Shown: positions 27,107-37,763, numbered from the stretch's first letter. The stretch is 64,000 nucleotides of DNA from Tolypothrix sp. PCC 7910 (GCF_011769525.1 NZ_CP050440.1:4403501-4467500); one strand, 5' to 3'. Program-made: numbers and translations. Notes: a model not told the origin generated them from the letters alone.

Positions 27107-28060
27107 ATGGAACCAATTCTGCCCGGTGCGCTTTGGTTAATTGCTCATAAATCAATGTTGGGAATTCATCGACCCAATAAAATTACTTTAAATGGTCAAG
27201 ATTACGTTATTTGGCAAAATGTGAAAGGTGAAGTCTTTGCCCTGAATAATGTTTGTCCCCATATGCAAGCACCTTTATCAAATGGCTGGGTGTGTCAAGA
27301 AAGAGATACTATTGTTTGCCCTTTTCATGCACTAGAATTTGACGGTAAAGGTAGACTCTGTCAAATTGATAAAAAGGATACCCAACCAATTAGTAAACCA
27401 TTAGAGGTAATTGTTAGTAATGATTGTATCTGGACTTATGGTGGATATGAACCCAGATTACCGATTCCAGATTTACATCAAAAAGTAGTCAATGAATACG
27501 AATTCTTAGGTGTGACTGGAGAAAAAATTATTAAAGGTGATTTTCTTAGTAACTTAATGGTTAATTATGACTATAATCACCAAAATGGCACACACAAAGA
27601 CTTGTTTAAAATTACATCTTGTAATGTAACTGCTTTTGAGCCACAAGGCTATTACGCCAAAGTTACACAAAATTTAACTAGAGCAGACAATACTTGGAAA
27701 GAAATGCTCCAAAACCCTGTTGTGGGGATATTACCCAAGATTATGCATAATCAACTGGAGTACGCTTTTCCTTCAACTACAGTTTTATTTAGTAAAGCAC
27801 CTATCGCTGATATTGCTCAATTTCATATTCTTTACCCAGAAACAGAAAAAATTACCAGAACATTTATTTTGATGTATGCAAAATTTATGAATCCGATGAT
27901 GAAATTGGTGTTTAAAAATTCAGTTTTACAAGCAGCAGCTACAGTCGTAGAACAAGACAGTACAGCAGTAGAGACGCTCTATCCCAGAGAAAAACCCAAA
28001 ATTAGATTACCTAACGAAGAGATTATGTTTTACGCCGAAAAACTCTACCGAGATTGGTAA
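27107..28060 (+). CDS. Rieske-type non-heme iron oxygenase
   Basis: The 317-residue protein binds a Rieske 2Fe-2S cluster through C50-P-H52 and C71-P-F-H74. It carries the mononuclear iron motif N153-Y-D155-x2-H158-x4-H163 (DxxHxxxxH with the preceding Asn) typical of Rieske oxygenases. No separate ferredoxin or reductase gene is nearby, so housekeeping ferredoxin probably supplies electrons. GGAGG lies five bases before the ATG. The divergent TetR-family gene and the two palindromes between them suggest substrate-inducible control. The substrate cannot be told; members oxidise pigments, aromatics or sterols. Confidence 0.88.
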   Translation: MEPILPGALWLIAHKSMLGIHRPNKITLNGQDYVIWQNVKGEVFALNNVCPHMQAPLSNGWVCQERDTIVCPFHALEFDGKGRLCQIDKKDTQPISKPLEVIVSNDCIWTYGGYEPRLPIPDLHQKVVNEYEFLGVTGEKIIKGDFLSNLMVNYDYNHQNGTHKDLFKITSCNVTAFEPQGYYAKVTQNLTRADNTWKEMLQNPVVGILPKIMHNQLEYAFPSTTVLFSKAPIADIAQFHILYPETEKITRTFILMYAKFMNPMMKLVFKNSVLQAAATVVEQDSTAVETLYPREKPKIRLPNEEIMFYAEKLYRDW

Positions 28061-28097
28061 ATGCTAGGCTAAAGTTAGCAAGATTGCAAGGCAAATT

Positions 28098-28673
28098 ATG
28101 AATGACCTAATTCTCGACTTACGCCCTACTATCGAGCTAACTGATGAGCAGTTCTTCCAAATCTGTCAAAATAATCGAGATTTGCGTATTGAACGGACGG
28201 CTGAGGGAGAACTGATTATTATGCCACCAACAGGATGGGAAAGCGGAAATCGAAATAGCCGATTGACACAGCGCTTAGGTAATTGGGCTGATGCTGATGG
28301 TACGGGGTTAACTTTTGACTCTTCCACAGGTTTTAAACTCCCTAATGGTGCAAATCGTTCTCCTGATGCGTCTTGGGTGAGTCGGGAGAGATTAACAGCC
28401 TTAAACCCAGATCCAGCTAAATTCTTACCAATGGCTCCGGATTTTGTAGCAGAATTACGCTCGGCTACAGACAGCCTAGAAACACTGCGGCGAAAAATGC
28501 AGGAGTATATTGATAACGGCGTGCGTTTAGGTTGGCTGATTGATCCGCAGAACCAACAGGTAGAAATTTATCGCCCAGAACAGGAAGTTGAGATTCTCAA
28601 ATCCCCTAATAGCTTATCAGGAGAAGATGTACTACCTGGATTTGTGCTGAATTTAGCCCAGATTTTGACTTAG
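28098..28673 (+). CDS. Uma2 family (DUF820) PD-(D/E)XK nuclease-like protein
   Basis: The 191-residue protein matches Uma2 throughout: LTDEQFFQICQNNRDLRIER, IIMPPTGWESGNRN, GFKLPNGANRSPDASWV, FVAELRSATDSLETLRRKMQ, EYIDNGVRLGWLIDP. The D of SPDAS and the E of VAELRS with downstream K form the nuclease-like active site. Cyanobacteria carry dozens of such genes, probably spread by mobile cassettes, and their roles remain undefined. It follows the Rieske gene by 37 bases on the same strand and may be read through from it. Confidence 0.88.
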   Translation: MNDLILDLRPTIELTDEQFFQICQNNRDLRIERTAEGELIIMPPTGWESGNRNSRLTQRLGNWADADGTGLTFDSSTGFKLPNGANRSPDASWVSRERLTALNPDPAKFLPMAPDFVAELRSATDSLETLRRKMQEYIDNGVRLGWLIDPQNQQVEIYRPEQEVEILKSPNSLSGEDVLPGFVLNLAQILT

Positions 28674-28794
28674 TAATAGCACTAACTGTAGAGCAAATGT
28701 TTGGATGGCTCAAGATGGCAATTTAGCACAGATCGAATTTAAAAATTCCCCAAGCAAAAAGCTGCGCTAAGAATTACCAATTAACCATTACCAA

Positions 28795-30033
28795 TTATTG
28801 TTGATTAAACAGCAAAAACAACGTTTGACCTAAACCTACAATTACACCTAAGACACCACCTAAAGTTACAATTGCCTGCAATTCGCTTTTAACAATTCCT
28901 TCAATTGCAGCCTCTAAATCAGCAGGAGAAGTTGATTTTACGCGGTCAACAATTACCTGATCGATAGATAGAATGGGAATTACTTGCGCCACAATTGCTT
29001 CCAAATCTTTCTCTAAATAGCGCTCTAAAATTAAAGCCAATTCTTGGCTGACAACTTCTAGAGAACTACTAACTACGGGTGATGTACTGAGACGATTGAG
29101 CAGCAAAGAGGCAATATTCTCCCAATCTACGGAGTCAGTTAAACCTTGAAGTAAATCGCTACCACTAGTTTGTAAGTAGTGGCGGACGCTTTCTCTGGTA
29201 GTTTTACGCAGTTGGCGTACTGTGCCTATGGGTAAGTTTTGCAATGATAAATTTTGCAAGAGTTTTTTGATGCGATCGCGTATTTGCAATTCTTGAATTA
29301 ATTCTTGCAAACGAGCATTGGTAGCCTCTTTTTCATCTAAACAAAAAGCTCTCAGCCTGGTAAGAGTATTGCGTAAACCAAACAGATTCGCTACTACCCA
29401 ATAGGTACCGCTTGTCTTTTCCCGAAAGGTTTCGTCAATGGTTTGAATTGTGCGATCGGTTAAAAAATCAACAATTGTCTGTCGCAGAACATCTGGCGGT
29501 AGAACTACTTGCAAAAGCCAATCAGCAAGCCTAATTGACTGTTCTTCACTCAGTTGAAATTCTAGGAGTATTTGGTCAAAAATCTGATTGATTTGTACTT
29601 CCAAAAAGTCTTCCCGCTGCGCTAATACTTTGAGGAGACGTGGTAAGGATTCACCTAATAAATCCCGCAAAATTCCGCCAACAATTTTAGCACTTTTTTG
29701 ATTTTTATCCTCAGAATTAATTTGGTCAAGTGCTAGTTTTAACAACCACAAAATTGCTCCTTCTACCCGTTCTGTTTGCAACAGACGGCGAGCCAGATTT
29801 TGCAACTCCTCTGGTGTCAAAAGTGACCCCATGATTGTATTAGAAATTTTCAGAGCAAGCCTTTCCTGGTTACGGGGAATTAAACCAGGTGTGAATGGCA
29901 ATCTTTGCTTACCGATGTAAATCGCTCGGTAGGGACGAAATAACATTTTGATGGCTATATCATTCGTGAAATAGCCGATAATTCCACCTAATATCGGTGG
30001 TGATACATAAAGCCACAAATGAGACCAATCCAC
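28795..30033 (-). CDS. DUF445 membrane-associated protein
   Basis: The 412-residue protein has a hydrophobic N-terminus ([22 protein letters not shown]), the conserved MLFRPY and [11 protein letters not shown] motifs, long amphipathic helices, and a C-terminal membrane segment ([20 protein letters not shown]). This matches DUF445 (YheB-like). The family may shape or tether membranes, and its biochemical role is unknown. It lies downstream of menG on the same strand with a 99-base gap. Confidence 0.85.
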   Translation of the reverse strand: MDWSHLWLYVSPPILGGIIGYFTNDIAIKMLFRPYRAIYIGKQRLPFTPGLIPRNQERLALKISNTIMGSLLTPEELQNLARRLLQTERVEGAILWLLKLALDQINSEDKNQKSAKIVGGILRDLLGESLPRLLKVLAQREDFLEVQINQIFDQILLEFQLSEEQSIRLADWLLQVVLPPDVLRQTIVDFLTDRTIQTIDETFREKTSGTYWVVANLFGLRNTLTRLRAFCLDEKEATNARLQELIQELQIRDRIKKLLQNLSLQNLPIGTVRQLRKTTRESVRHYLQTSGSDLLQGLTDSVDWENIASLLLNRLSTSPVVSSSLEVVSQELALILERYLEKDLEAIVAQVIPILSIDQVIVDRVKSTSPADLEAAIEGIVKSELQAIVTLGGVLGVIVGLGQTLFLLFNQQ

Positions 30034-30132
30034 AGGATTTTGGACTTAGCAATTTTGGGTATTGGATATTGGTTTTTAGATTAAATATTGACTTTTTCAG
30101 TAGACCTCAATCCAGAATTGCCAATATAAAAT

Positions 30133-30825
30133 CTAAAGTTTACTGACTACCAGCACTCCCATCATACCGTTCACAATGGGATAGTGTGTGACCGCAGCAA
30201 AACCAACTTGATAAGCTAATTCTACCTGTTCTTTGCCAATGGGAAAGCGATCTAAGCTGGGACTGATGTAAGCGTATTCTTCCTTAACACCTAACTGGGT
30301 GGCTATGGGGACAACAAGATTATCCAAATACCATTGCTGAAACGATCGCAGCTGGGGATTCTCTGGGCGATGAAAATCTAAAATCGCAGCTTTTGCACCA
30401 GGTTTGAGAACACGGTACAACTCTTTGAGGCTGCGGGGAATATCTTTAACATTTCTTAAGCCATACCCCATAGTTGCTGCATCAAATTTGTTGTCCTCAA
30501 AGGGTAAATCGAGGACATCAGCTTCAACCCAGGTAATAGGAGGTTGGGGATACTGTTTTTGGGAGCGTTCTTTCGCCATTGCTAACAGGTTAGCGGAAAA
30601 ATCAACTCCATACACATGACCTGTAGCACCTACACGCCTAGCCAAACCGAAAGCAATATCCCCACTCCCGCAACACAAATCTAGGCAAGTATCTCCAGGT
30701 TGCGGGTTGCTCCATTTAATTGTCATTTCCTTCCAAATTCGGTGTTGTCCCAAACTCAACCAATTATTCAACTGGTCATAAATAGGAGCAATACGATCGA
30801 AAATAACGCGAATTTCCTGAGTCAT
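30133..30825 (-). CDS. menG: 2-phytyl-1,4-naphthoquinone methyltransferase (UbiE/MenG)
   Basis: The 230-residue protein has the UbiE/COQ5 fold: FDRIAPIYDQLNNWLSLGQH at the start, SAM motif I DLCCGSGDIAFGLA (49-62), YGVDFSANLLAMA, ATMGYGLRNVKDIPRSLKEL and RVLKPGAKAAILDF. In cyanobacteria the enzyme methylates demethylphylloquinone, the last step of the photosystem I quinone. The C-terminal FPIGKEQVELAYQVGFAAVT is standard. It is transcribed with or ahead of the DUF445 gene. Confidence 0.93.
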   Translation of the reverse strand: MTQEIRVIFDRIAPIYDQLNNWLSLGQHRIWKEMTIKWSNPQPGDTCLDLCCGSGDIAFGLARRVGATGHVYGVDFSANLLAMAKERSQKQYPQPPITWVEADVLDLPFEDNKFDAATMGYGLRNVKDIPRSLKELYRVLKPGAKAAILDFHRPENPQLRSFQQWYLDNLVVPIATQLGVKEEYAYISPSLDRFPIGKEQVELAYQVGFAAVTHYPIVNGMMGVLVVSKL

Positions 30826-30849
30826 TAGTCAAAAGGTCAAGAATTAGAG

Positions 30850-30869
30850 AGACGCAATTAATCGCGTCT
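30850..30869. repeat. AGACGC palindromic repeat, copy 1
   Basis: AGACGCAATTAATCGCGTCT is a near-perfect 20-bp palindrome. The perfect version recurs at 52946-52965. Its position downstream of the REC-GAF gene and upstream of menG suggests a mobile palindromic repeat or weak terminator. Confidence 0.75.
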
Positions 30870-30972
30870 GTAGTCAAGAGGAGCCAGTTACGTGTGGAGG
30901 TTCCCTCCGTTGAGTGAACTGGCGTTCAAAAGCCAAGATCTGAACTTGAGACCCTTGACAGTTGACACTTGA

Positions 30973-31929
30973 CTACATTTGTGTTTGATGATAGAAACTG
31001 CTCGTCAGAGCGATCGCTACCAATTGTGCTGATAAATTGATTAGCTTTAACTCATCATCTCGCAAAGTGTGTGGTTGTTTCCACTGTAGCGATAATACCC
31101 CCATAGCTTTGTTGCGGTAAGTAATGGGAATAATTAAGTGTGCTTGTATACCCGAATTTTGGTAATGAGAAACACTGGATAATTTTGGATCTTTCAATAT
31201 ATTTAGTGAAACTTGAATATTACCAGTAGCGATCGCCTCGTTTGTTAAGGGGTCTTGTGCTAGCCAGTTTTCTACAGTACCGCCTTCACAGTAAGACCCT
31301 TGAGTCGCAACTAAAGTATTATTTTCAATCAATTGCAAAATACAAGCATCTGAACCGAAACTTTGACTAAATGCAGTCGCAATAGGTATAAGTATTTCTT
31401 CTAAACTATTAGCTGCTTGTGTTACTTCGACTAAAACAGTCAGCAGCGCCATTTGAGCATTAGCACAGCGTAATTCCTCTGTGCGTTGTTTCAGTAAATC
31501 GTAGGTTTCGGCTGCTCTTTGGACTACAGCCTTCAATTCTCCAGGGTCCCAAGGCTTGGTAATATATTTGTAGACTTGCCCTGCATTAATTGCTTCTACT
31601 AAATCTTCAATATCAGTAAAACCTGTAAGGATAATCCTCACTGTATCTGGGAACTGAGGTACAGTCTTACTGAGAAACTCAGTTCCCTTCATTTCTGGCA
31701 TCCGCTGGTCAGAGATGATCACCGCCACCTCTCCTTCTGCAGCCAGCATTTGCAAGGCGTTCATCCCGCTATCAGCTTTAAGAACTTGAAAATCCCGGCG
31801 AAACGTGCGATACAGCAGATCTAGATTATCTGGTTCGTCATCAACCACCAGGATTTTGAGTTTTTTTGGTCTATCTAAAGTTCTTAATTGACGACGATCT
31901 ATATTAGTTTCCAAACTGAGATTATCCAT
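30973..31929 (-). CDS. Response regulator with REC and GAF domains
   Basis: The 318-residue protein begins with a receiver (ILVVDDEPDNLDLLYRTFRR at 26-45; phospho-acceptor in IISDQRMPEMKG; IILTGFTD; YKYITKPWDPGEL). A helical linker (120-150) leads to a GAF domain (about 160-310, with LSLQWKQPHTLRDDELKLIN). The receiver resembles those of RpfG/HoxA-type regulators, but no output enzyme is attached. Such regulators may sense a ligand and pass a signal to a separate kinase. No cognate kinase is adjacent. Confidence 0.88.
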   Translation of the reverse strand: MDNLSLETNIDRRQLRTLDRPKKLKILVVDDEPDNLDLLYRTFRRDFQVLKADSGMNALQMLAAEGEVAVIISDQRMPEMKGTEFLSKTVPQFPDTVRIILTGFTDIEDLVEAINAGQVYKYITKPWDPGELKAVVQRAAETYDLLKQRTEELRCANAQMALLTVLVEVTQAANSLEEILIPIATAFSQSFGSDACILQLIENNTLVATQGSYCEGGTVENWLAQDPLTNEAIATGNIQVSLNILKDPKLSSVSHYQNSGIQAHLIIPITYRNKAMGVLSLQWKQPHTLRDDELKLINLSAQLVAIALTSSFYHQTQM

Positions 31930-32039
31930 AGATGCCTTAAAATATTTACTTTCTTGTTATATTCCATACCAAGTCTAGTTGATAATAGATTACCCAGCCT
32001 TGCGGAAAATTGCGGATGTCGTTAAATAATAGGGAACTA

Positions 32040-32135
32040 GGGATTGGGTAATGGGTAATGGGTAATGGGTAATTGGGTGTTTGGTGTTTGATGTTTGTTA
32101 TTTCCCCTTGTCCCCTCATCTTCCTCATCCCCATC
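32040..32135. repeat. Interspersed GGGTAAT + CCCCTTGTCCCC repeat
   Basis: Tandem GGGTAAT units (32046-32074) are followed by GTGTTTGGTGTTTG and CCCCTTGTCCCCTCATC. Same family as at 26104 and 47428. It occupies the divergent region between the REC-GAF gene and raf1. Confidence 0.85.
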
Positions 32136-32219
32136 TTTTACACCTGCATTTGAGTACAGGGTTTTCCGGCTTTTTTCCTATAGAATAAGATTTGCCGAGC
32201 CGGTATTAATTATTAACGT

Positions 32220-33305
32220 ATGACTGACCTACCACCCAACGCTCAAAATCCTGACAACGCTGATTCAGATACCGCCCAGGAGTTGCTAATAAAGTTACGG
32301 CAAAAGCAAGGTAACTGGGTGGAATGGGGTCAAGCGATCGCTTATTTGCAAAAAAATGGCTACAATCCTCAAGAGATTTTTGAAGCTACGGGATTTGAGC
32401 CAATTCAACAAAATCAGGTGGTTGTTGGTTCTCAAGTTTACAATTCTTTAGAAAAAGGTGGGGCATCAGAGGCAACGCGATCGCATTACGCCGCACGGGG
32501 CAGTGATATTTTATATGAGTTACGCTTGCTTACCCATGAAGAACGCGCTGCTGCTGCTGAATTGACTTTCCAGCACAAACTCGACATGGATGAAGCAAGG
32601 GAAGTAGCCAAAGCCTATAAAGAGTTTTCCCGCTTCCGCATCTTGCCTGAGGGATTTTCCAATCATCCTGGAGATGCTGTAGCTTATACTGCCTGGAAAC
32701 TAGCAAGGCAAAACAGCGATTTTCAAGAGCGATCGCGTTTAATTGCTAAAGGCTTACGGTTTGCACACACGGCATCGGCTAGGAAACAAATTGAACAATT
32801 ACTGACAGATTTTACTGTCGTTCCTAAACGTCCGGCACCGCTGTTACCTTTTTATCGCCTAGAGTCTGAAGAAGAATTACCGAGAATTGTGCCTGTAGCT
32901 GGTGAGTTGCCATTGACACCAAACGACTTAAAATCGGTGCCATTAGTGACAGAAATTCAACCATTTCGCATGGTTAAATTTACTGGCGAACAAGCTTGGG
33001 TACCATTACCAGGTTGGCAAGTGCTATTGAGTGCCGAAGACCCAGTAGTGATTATAGCGAATAGCGATCGCCTGCCTAACCAAAGCCAAAATCAACCCGG
33101 ACAAGTTTTAGTAGTAGTAGATCGTGCCCAACGACAATGGGATGCTTCCAGCTACTTTATATTAGATAATTCTGGTGAATTAGAGATTCAATGGTTTGAA
33201 AATGACCCAGAAATTCCCTTGTTAGGAAAAATTATTATCATCTTGCGTCCCAAGAGAATCCTTGATGAAGAAATCACCAAAGATTCTTGGCAAATTGACG
33301 AATAA
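32220..33305 (+). CDS. raf1: RuBisCO accumulation factor 1
   Basis: The 361-residue protein has the N-terminal helical Raf1-alpha region (LIKLRQKQGNWVEWGQAIAY, NGYNPQEIFEATGFEP, LRLLTHEERAAAAEL, AKAYKEFSRFRILPEGFSNH) and a C-terminal beta domain ending with EIPLLGKIIIILRPKRI. Raf1 clamps RbcL dimers and promotes assembly of the L8 core before RbcS binds, in the cytoplasm or carboxysome. It stands alone with a clear terminator. Confidence 0.94.
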   Translation: MTDLPPNAQNPDNADSDTAQELLIKLRQKQGNWVEWGQAIAYLQKNGYNPQEIFEATGFEPIQQNQVVVGSQVYNSLEKGGASEATRSHYAARGSDILYELRLLTHEERAAAAELTFQHKLDMDEAREVAKAYKEFSRFRILPEGFSNHPGDAVAYTAWKLARQNSDFQERSRLIAKGLRFAHTASARKQIEQLLTDFTVVPKRPAPLLPFYRLESEEELPRIVPVAGELPLTPNDLKSVPLVTEIQPFRMVKFTGEQAWVPLPGWQVLLSAEDPVVIIANSDRLPNQSQNQPGQVLVVVDRAQRQWDASSYFILDNSGELEIQWFENDPEIPLLGKIIIILRPKRILDEEITKDSWQIDE

Positions 33306-33325
33306 TCAATAATGATTCAACTTCC

Positions 33326-33358
33326 GCCCTGTCTTCATTTTTGAGGACAGGGCTTTTT
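33326..33358 (+). terminator. raf1 terminator
   Basis: The perfect stem GCCCTGTC (33326-33333) / GACAGGGC (33346-33353) is followed by T5. Confidence 0.88.
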
Positions 33359-33386
33359 AATCCCCAATCCCCAGTACCATTCCCCC

Positions 33387-34181
33387 TTACCCAAACAACC
33401 CACTCACATAATCAGCTGTTCTTTTATTCGCAGGATGATTAAAAATCGTTTGTGTCTTGTCAAACTCTACTAATTCGCCCAAATACATAAACGCCGTATA
33501 GTCAGAAACACGGGCGGCTTGCTGCATATTGTGGGTGACAATCAAAATTGTGACTGTTTCTTTTAGTTGAGTAATTAACTCTTCAATACTAGAAGTAGCG
33601 ATGGGATCTAAAGCCGATGTAGGTTCATCAAATAGTACAATTTCTGGGTCAGTTGCTAAAGCGCGGGCAATACAAAGCCTTTGCTGTTGACCACCAGATA
33701 GGTTAGAAGCTAAATCACGTAATCTATCTTTAACTTCATCCCATAACGCTGCACCACGCAAAGCCTTCTCGACTTTCTCATCAATAACTACGCGTTTTGT
33801 TTCACCTCGTACCCTCAAACCATAAGCTACATTTTCGTAAATAGACTTAGGAAAAGGATTAGGTCTTTGAAACACCATGCTAATCCGCATCCGGACTTCA
33901 ATTGGGTCAACCTTATTACTCAACAAATTAATTCCATCTGGTTCTAAACTAATTTCTCCGCGATAACGATTCCCCGGATAAAGGTCATGCATCCGGTTGA
34001 AACAACGCAAGAGAGTAGTTTTACCACATCCAGAAGGCCCAATCAGCGCCGTTACCTGTTTATCGCCGATGGGCATATTAATATCTTTTAAAGCGTGGAC
34101 TTTGCCACCATAGTAGAAATTGAGATAATTAACCGCAGCTTTAATCGGTTTTTCTAAGGTTGAAGATTGTTTTTCTACCAT
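33387..34181 (-). CDS. pstB: Phosphate ABC transporter ATPase PstB
   Basis: The 264-residue protein has Walker [10 protein letters not shown], a normal Q-loop in [20 protein letters not shown], signature [20 protein letters not shown], Walker [13 protein letters not shown] and the switch His in [17 protein letters not shown]. It is the nucleotide-binding subunit of the high-affinity phosphate importer. It overlaps pstA by seven bases and ends the pstS-C-A-B cluster. Confidence 0.96.
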   Translation of the reverse strand: MVEKQSSTLEKPIKAAVNYLNFYYGGKVHALKDINMPIGDKQVTALIGPSGCGKTTLLRCFNRMHDLYPGNRYRGEISLEPDGINLLSNKVDPIEVRMRISMVFQRPNPFPKSIYENVAYGLRVRGETKRVVIDEKVEKALRGAALWDEVKDRLRDLASNLSGGQQQRLCIARALATDPEIVLFDEPTSALDPIATSSIEELITQLKETVTILIVTHNMQQAARVSDYTAFMYLGELVEFDKTQTIFNHPANKRTADYVSGLFG

Positions 34182-35101
34182 TTGATTGTTTTACGTAAAC
34201 GATAGCGAAGATAAATGGCTACAGCATTCATAGCCAAAGTCATGGCAATTAGTACAATACCTGCGGCGGCGGCGTTGACCTGAAATGCTTCTTGGGGACG
34301 AGACACCCAATCAAACATTTGAATGGGTATAACTGTGAAAGGTGCTAATAGCCAGGAAAAGGAGATAAAAGGAAATTCCCCTTTAATTGGAGACTCGGGA
34401 AGAAAGGCAATAAATGTCAGTGCGCCTATAGTAATTAGAGGTGCAGTTTCGCCAATAGCACGTGCTAAAGCTACAATAATTCCTGTGAGAATGCTACCAG
34501 TTGCATAAGGTAAAACATGATCCCAAATCATTTGCCATTTAGATGCACCAGCAGCATAAGCAGCTTCGCGGATAGTATTAGGAATAGCGCGCAAAGCTTC
34601 ACGAGTAGTGACAATTACCACAGGTAAAACTAATAGTGCTAATGTCAATCCTGCTGTCACCACACTAGGGCCTAAATTGAAGCCATAGACAAACAAACCC
34701 AAGGCTAAAAGTCCATAAATTATGGATGGAACACCAGCCAAATTAGTGACATTAATTTCAATCAAATCAGCAAGCCAATTTTTCTGGGCATATTCTTCTA
34801 AGTAAATTCCTGATGCTATACCAATCGGAATTGCAGCCGATGCCGTTACTAGCATGACTAAAAGTGAACCAACCCAAGCCGAAAGAATACCTGCATTTGC
34901 TGCTCTACGGCTAGGAAAGGATGTAAAAAAATCCCAAGAAAGACGCGGCGCACCATCACTAACCAAGTCAAATATTAGTGCTAGTAAAGTCACAATTCCA
35001 ATCAACATCGACAACAAGCCAACAATACTAAAAACATATTCAGAAAGCTTGTTGCGGTTAATAATAGCGCGGATTTGCCGCATATTATGAGTTGTCGTCA
35101 T
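34175..35101 (-). CDS. pstA: Phosphate ABC transporter permease PstA
   Basis: The 308-residue permease has six membrane helices and the EAA loop [21 protein letters not shown]. It also has the PstA-type segments [20 protein letters not shown] and [19 protein letters not shown]. It forms the channel with PstC. It precedes and overlaps pstB, and a 58-base gap holding a CAAATGAC-type repeat separates it from pstC. Confidence 0.95.
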   Translation of the reverse strand: MTTTHNMRQIRAIINRNKLSEYVFSIVGLLSMLIGIVTLLALIFDLVSDGAPRLSWDFFTSFPSRRAANAGILSAWVGSLLVMLVTASAAIPIGIASGIYLEEYAQKNWLADLIEINVTNLAGVPSIIYGLLALGLFVYGFNLGPSVVTAGLTLALLVLPVVIVTTREALRAIPNTIREAAYAAGASKWQMIWDHVLPYATGSILTGIIVALARAIGETAPLITIGALTFIAFLPESPIKGEFPFISFSWLLAPFTVIPIQMFDWVSRPQEAFQVNAAAAGIVLIAMTLAMNAVAIYLRYRLRKTIKW

Positions 35102-35159
35102 GCAATTCGTAATTCGTAATTAACTGACAAATGACTAATGACAAATGCCAAATGACAAA

Positions 35160-36074
35160 CTAATAAATCTCTCGATAGCGCTTAGTCAGAAAATGACCAA
35201 TGATATTAAATACCAAAGTCATTAGTACTAGAGTTAGCCCTACAGCAAAGATTGTTTCGTATTCCAAACTGCCATGTGGTAAATCGCCAAGACTGACTGC
35301 AACAATGTAAGCCGTCATGGTTGCGGCTGGTTCCATTGGGTTCCAAGTGAGATTAGGTTGACCACCAGCTGCGATCGCGACTATCATCGTTTCACCAACT
35401 GCACGAGAAATTCCCAAAATGTAAGCGGCTGATATCCCAGAAATCGATGCTGGGACTACAACTCGTAAGGCTGTTTGCAAGCGAGTCGCACCAGTCGCAT
35501 AAGAACCCTCGCGCAGATGTGCAGGTACGGCGCGCATTGCATCTTCACTCAGGGAACTTACATAGGGAATAATCATAATTCCAATGACTAAACCCGCACT
35601 CAACATATTAAAACCAGGTAATTCTGGCAAGATTACCTGTAATAAAGGCGTAACAAACAGTAAGGCAAAATATCCGTAAACTACTGTAGGAATCCCTGCC
35701 AATAATTCTAAAATTGGTTTGATTACCTCTCGGACTATCGGTGGCGCAAATTCACTGAGGTAAATAGCAATAATTGTCCCGAGTGGGATTGCTACTAATA
35801 AAGCAACTACAGTAGTTACTAAAGTTCCTGACACCAAAGGCCAAATACCATAGTGCTTGTCGTCAAACAAAGGTGTCCATTGCGTATCTGTGATAAATTC
35901 CCAAATAGATACTTTCTGAAAAAATAATATAGATTCGTAAACCAAGATGGCGACAATTGCTATGGTAGTCGCCACAGAAGACAATGCTGCGAGAAACAAG
36001 ACAAACTCAATAGCCCGTTCCCGCAGATTACGCAATAGTTTGGGAGAAAGTCGAGTTGGTTTAGCACCAATCAT
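35160..36074 (-). CDS. pstC: Phosphate ABC transporter permease PstC
   Basis: The 304-residue permease has six helices, [35 protein letters not shown] and [12 protein letters not shown]. The EAA loop is [20 protein letters not shown] and [20 protein letters not shown] follows. It is second in the pst cluster, 258 bases after pstS; the spacing includes a GC-rich hairpin that may lower downstream expression relative to the binding protein, a usual arrangement for ABC systems. Confidence 0.95.
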   Translation of the reverse strand: MIGAKPTRLSPKLLRNLRERAIEFVLFLAALSSVATTIAIVAILVYESILFFQKVSIWEFITDTQWTPLFDDKHYGIWPLVSGTLVTTVVALLVAIPLGTIIAIYLSEFAPPIVREVIKPILELLAGIPTVVYGYFALLFVTPLLQVILPELPGFNMLSAGLVIGIMIIPYVSSLSEDAMRAVPAHLREGSYATGATRLQTALRVVVPASISGISAAYILGISRAVGETMIVAIAAGGQPNLTWNPMEPAATMTAYIVAVSLGDLPHGSLEYETIFAVGLTLVLMTLVFNIIGHFLTKRYREIY

Positions 36075-36250
36075 GTTAACCAGATAGCGATCGCTCTTGA
36101 AAAAATCTACTTCAATTAAGACAAAGAGAGGTAAAAACCTCCCTTTGATAAATCATCAAACAAGTTTTGATTTGAGATTTTAGATTGACAAATACAATCC
36201 AAAATTTAAAATCTAATACTAATGTGAAAAAATAATGCGACAGATTGTAG

Positions 36251-36271
36251 GGGCAAGGCATTGCCTTGCCC
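36251..36271. repeat. GC-rich hairpin between pstS and pstC
   Basis: GGGCAAGGCA (36251-36260) and TGCCTTGCCC (36262-36271) form a perfect 10-bp inverted repeat around one base. It resembles a common cyanobacterial dispersed repeat. On the minus strand it sits after the pstS stop and could act as a processing or attenuation hairpin. Confidence 0.7.
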
Positions 36272-36332
36272 TCTAGAATATATTGATGTGTCGCAAACTC
36301 AATTAAACCCAATTCAAATTTCAGAAATGAGT

Positions 36333-37346
36333 TTATTCTTTAGCGTCACGACGCATTAGTTCGTCAATCTTCAAACCAACTGCTTCTTGACCACCAAATA
36401 CACTGCCAAATCTCTTCTTGTTGAAGTGGCTTTGAGCTGTAGTGTAAGCTGAATTTGGTAGAGCTACATATCTAACTTCTTTGGAGAATTTAGCAGCATT
36501 TTGCAAGTAAAATTTGACAAACTGCTTGACTTCTGGTTTATCAATTGATTTTGAACTGACATAAATAAACAGTGGTCTAGATAGAGGAGTATAACTGCCA
36601 TTTTTGACAGTAGCTTCTGATGGTGATACCCCATTCACTGCTACAGCTTTCAGCCTTTTGCTATTTTCTGCATAATAAGCATAACCAAAGTAGCCCAAAG
36701 CGTTTTTATCACGGGAAATACCCTGTACCAAAACGTTATCATCTTCACTAGCGGTAAAATCACCCCGGCTAGATTTAGCTTTACCAACCACAGCTTCGGT
36801 AAAATAGTCAAAGGTTCCAGAATTAGTACCAGGGCCAAATAACTTCAGTGGTGCATTGGGGAAGCCAGAACGGACTTGACTCCAGTTATTTACTTTACCT
36901 TGCGCCCCTGGTTCCCAAATTTTCTTGAGTTCAGCTACTGTAAGACTTTTTGCCCAGTTATTTTGTGGATTAACTACAACTGTTAAAGCATCATAAGCTA
37001 TTGGTAATTCTACATAACGAACACCATTAGCTTTACAATCGCTGATTTCTTTTTGCAGAATCGGACGGGAAGCATTGGAAATATCTGTTTCACCGCGACA
37101 GAACTTTTTAAAGCCGCCGCCAGTACCAGAAACACCTACGGTAACTCTTACTCTACCGCCTTGAGTTTTTTGAAAATCTTCCGCTGCTGCTTCCGTAATC
37201 GGAAATACAGTACTAGAACCATCTACTTTTATTGTGTTAACACTTTGGGACTGAACCGCAGACATTGTTAACCCAAAAGTAGCAGCTACCAATGACGTTA
37301 CACCTAATACCGTCAAGCTGTTAAGCTTAAAGTTCATCTTGTTCAC
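36333..37346 (-). CDS. pstS: Phosphate-binding protein PstS
   Basis: The mature protein carries the phosphate-binding segments [40 protein letters not shown] and [16 protein letters not shown]. The GTG at 37346, with AGGAG seven bases upstream, gives a good signal peptide ([20 protein letters not shown]). A longer in-frame ATG at 37391 lacks a ribosome site. It binds phosphate in the periplasm for PstC/PstA. A Pho-box-like repeat lies about 130-160 bases upstream, supporting phosphate-starvation control. Confidence 0.93.
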   Translation of the reverse strand: MNKMNFKLNSLTVLGVTSLVAATFGLTMSAVQSQSVNTIKVDGSSTVFPITEAAAEDFQKTQGGRVRVTVGVSGTGGGFKKFCRGETDISNASRPILQKEISDCKANGVRYVELPIAYDALTVVVNPQNNWAKSLTVAELKKIWEPGAQGKVNNWSQVRSGFPNAPLKLFGPGTNSGTFDYFTEAVVGKAKSSRGDFTASEDDNVLVQGISRDKNALGYFGYAYYAENSKRLKAVAVNGVSPSEATVKNGSYTPLSRPLFIYVSSKSIDKPEVKQFVKFYLQNAAKFSKEVRYVALPNSAYTTAQSHFNKKRFGSVFGGQEAVGLKIDELMRRDAKE

Positions 37347-37433
37347 CAGGATACTCCTCATTTGTCGGACGTTAAATTGCCGCCCAATCACTTTAAAAGC
37401 ACATTAATTTTCTGAAGTTCAGAGTTAGTGAAC

Positions 37434-37446
37434 ATATTTAGTTAAC
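37434..37446 (-). promoter_or_regulatory. GTTAACTAAATAT motif upstream of pstS
   Basis: On the minus strand this 13-mer reads GTTAACTAAATAT. An identical 13-mer in the opposite orientation lies at 37729-37741, directly before the divergent PstB-like gene, so both genes carry the same element pointing towards them. Confidence 0.5.
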
Positions 37447-37474
37447 TGTTCACTGTCTGAAATTTGACTGACTC

Positions 37475-37504
37475 AGGTAATATAAAAGTTAACTCTTGGT
37501 TATG
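37475..37504 (-). promoter_or_regulatory. Pho-box-like triple repeat upstream of pstS
   Basis: On the minus strand three 8-bp units separated by 3 bp read CATAACCA, GTTAACTT and TATTACCT. They match the cyanobacterial Pho box consensus (C/T)TTAA(C/T)(C/T)T at six, seven and six positions. The layout is that expected for SphR/PhoB binding. Confidence 0.6.
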
Positions 37505-37728
37505 GGAAAGCTAATTTGTAACACAAACTAGTAATCACTGTTTGTCAAGGGCTTAATACTTGATGTAAAGCTCAAATGTCATCAATTAGGCATATAACGG
37601 GTAATTTTTTGCGGTTTTTTACTTGTATAATCACCTTTTCGTATCTTGAAGGGTCTCCAAAATTCATAAATACTTAATAAATAAAGTGATAGAAATAACG
37701 TACTAGGTAATAGGAGTTTCACTGTTCT

Positions 37729-37741
37729 GTTAACTAAATAT
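37729..37741 (+). promoter_or_regulatory. GTTAACTAAATAT motif upstream of the second PstB-like gene
   Basis: Identical to the motif at 37434-37446 but facing the other way, 22 bases before the ATG. One unit partly matches a Pho-box half-site. Confidence 0.5.
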
Positions 37742-37763
37742 AGATGTCAAACATTTTGTGACC

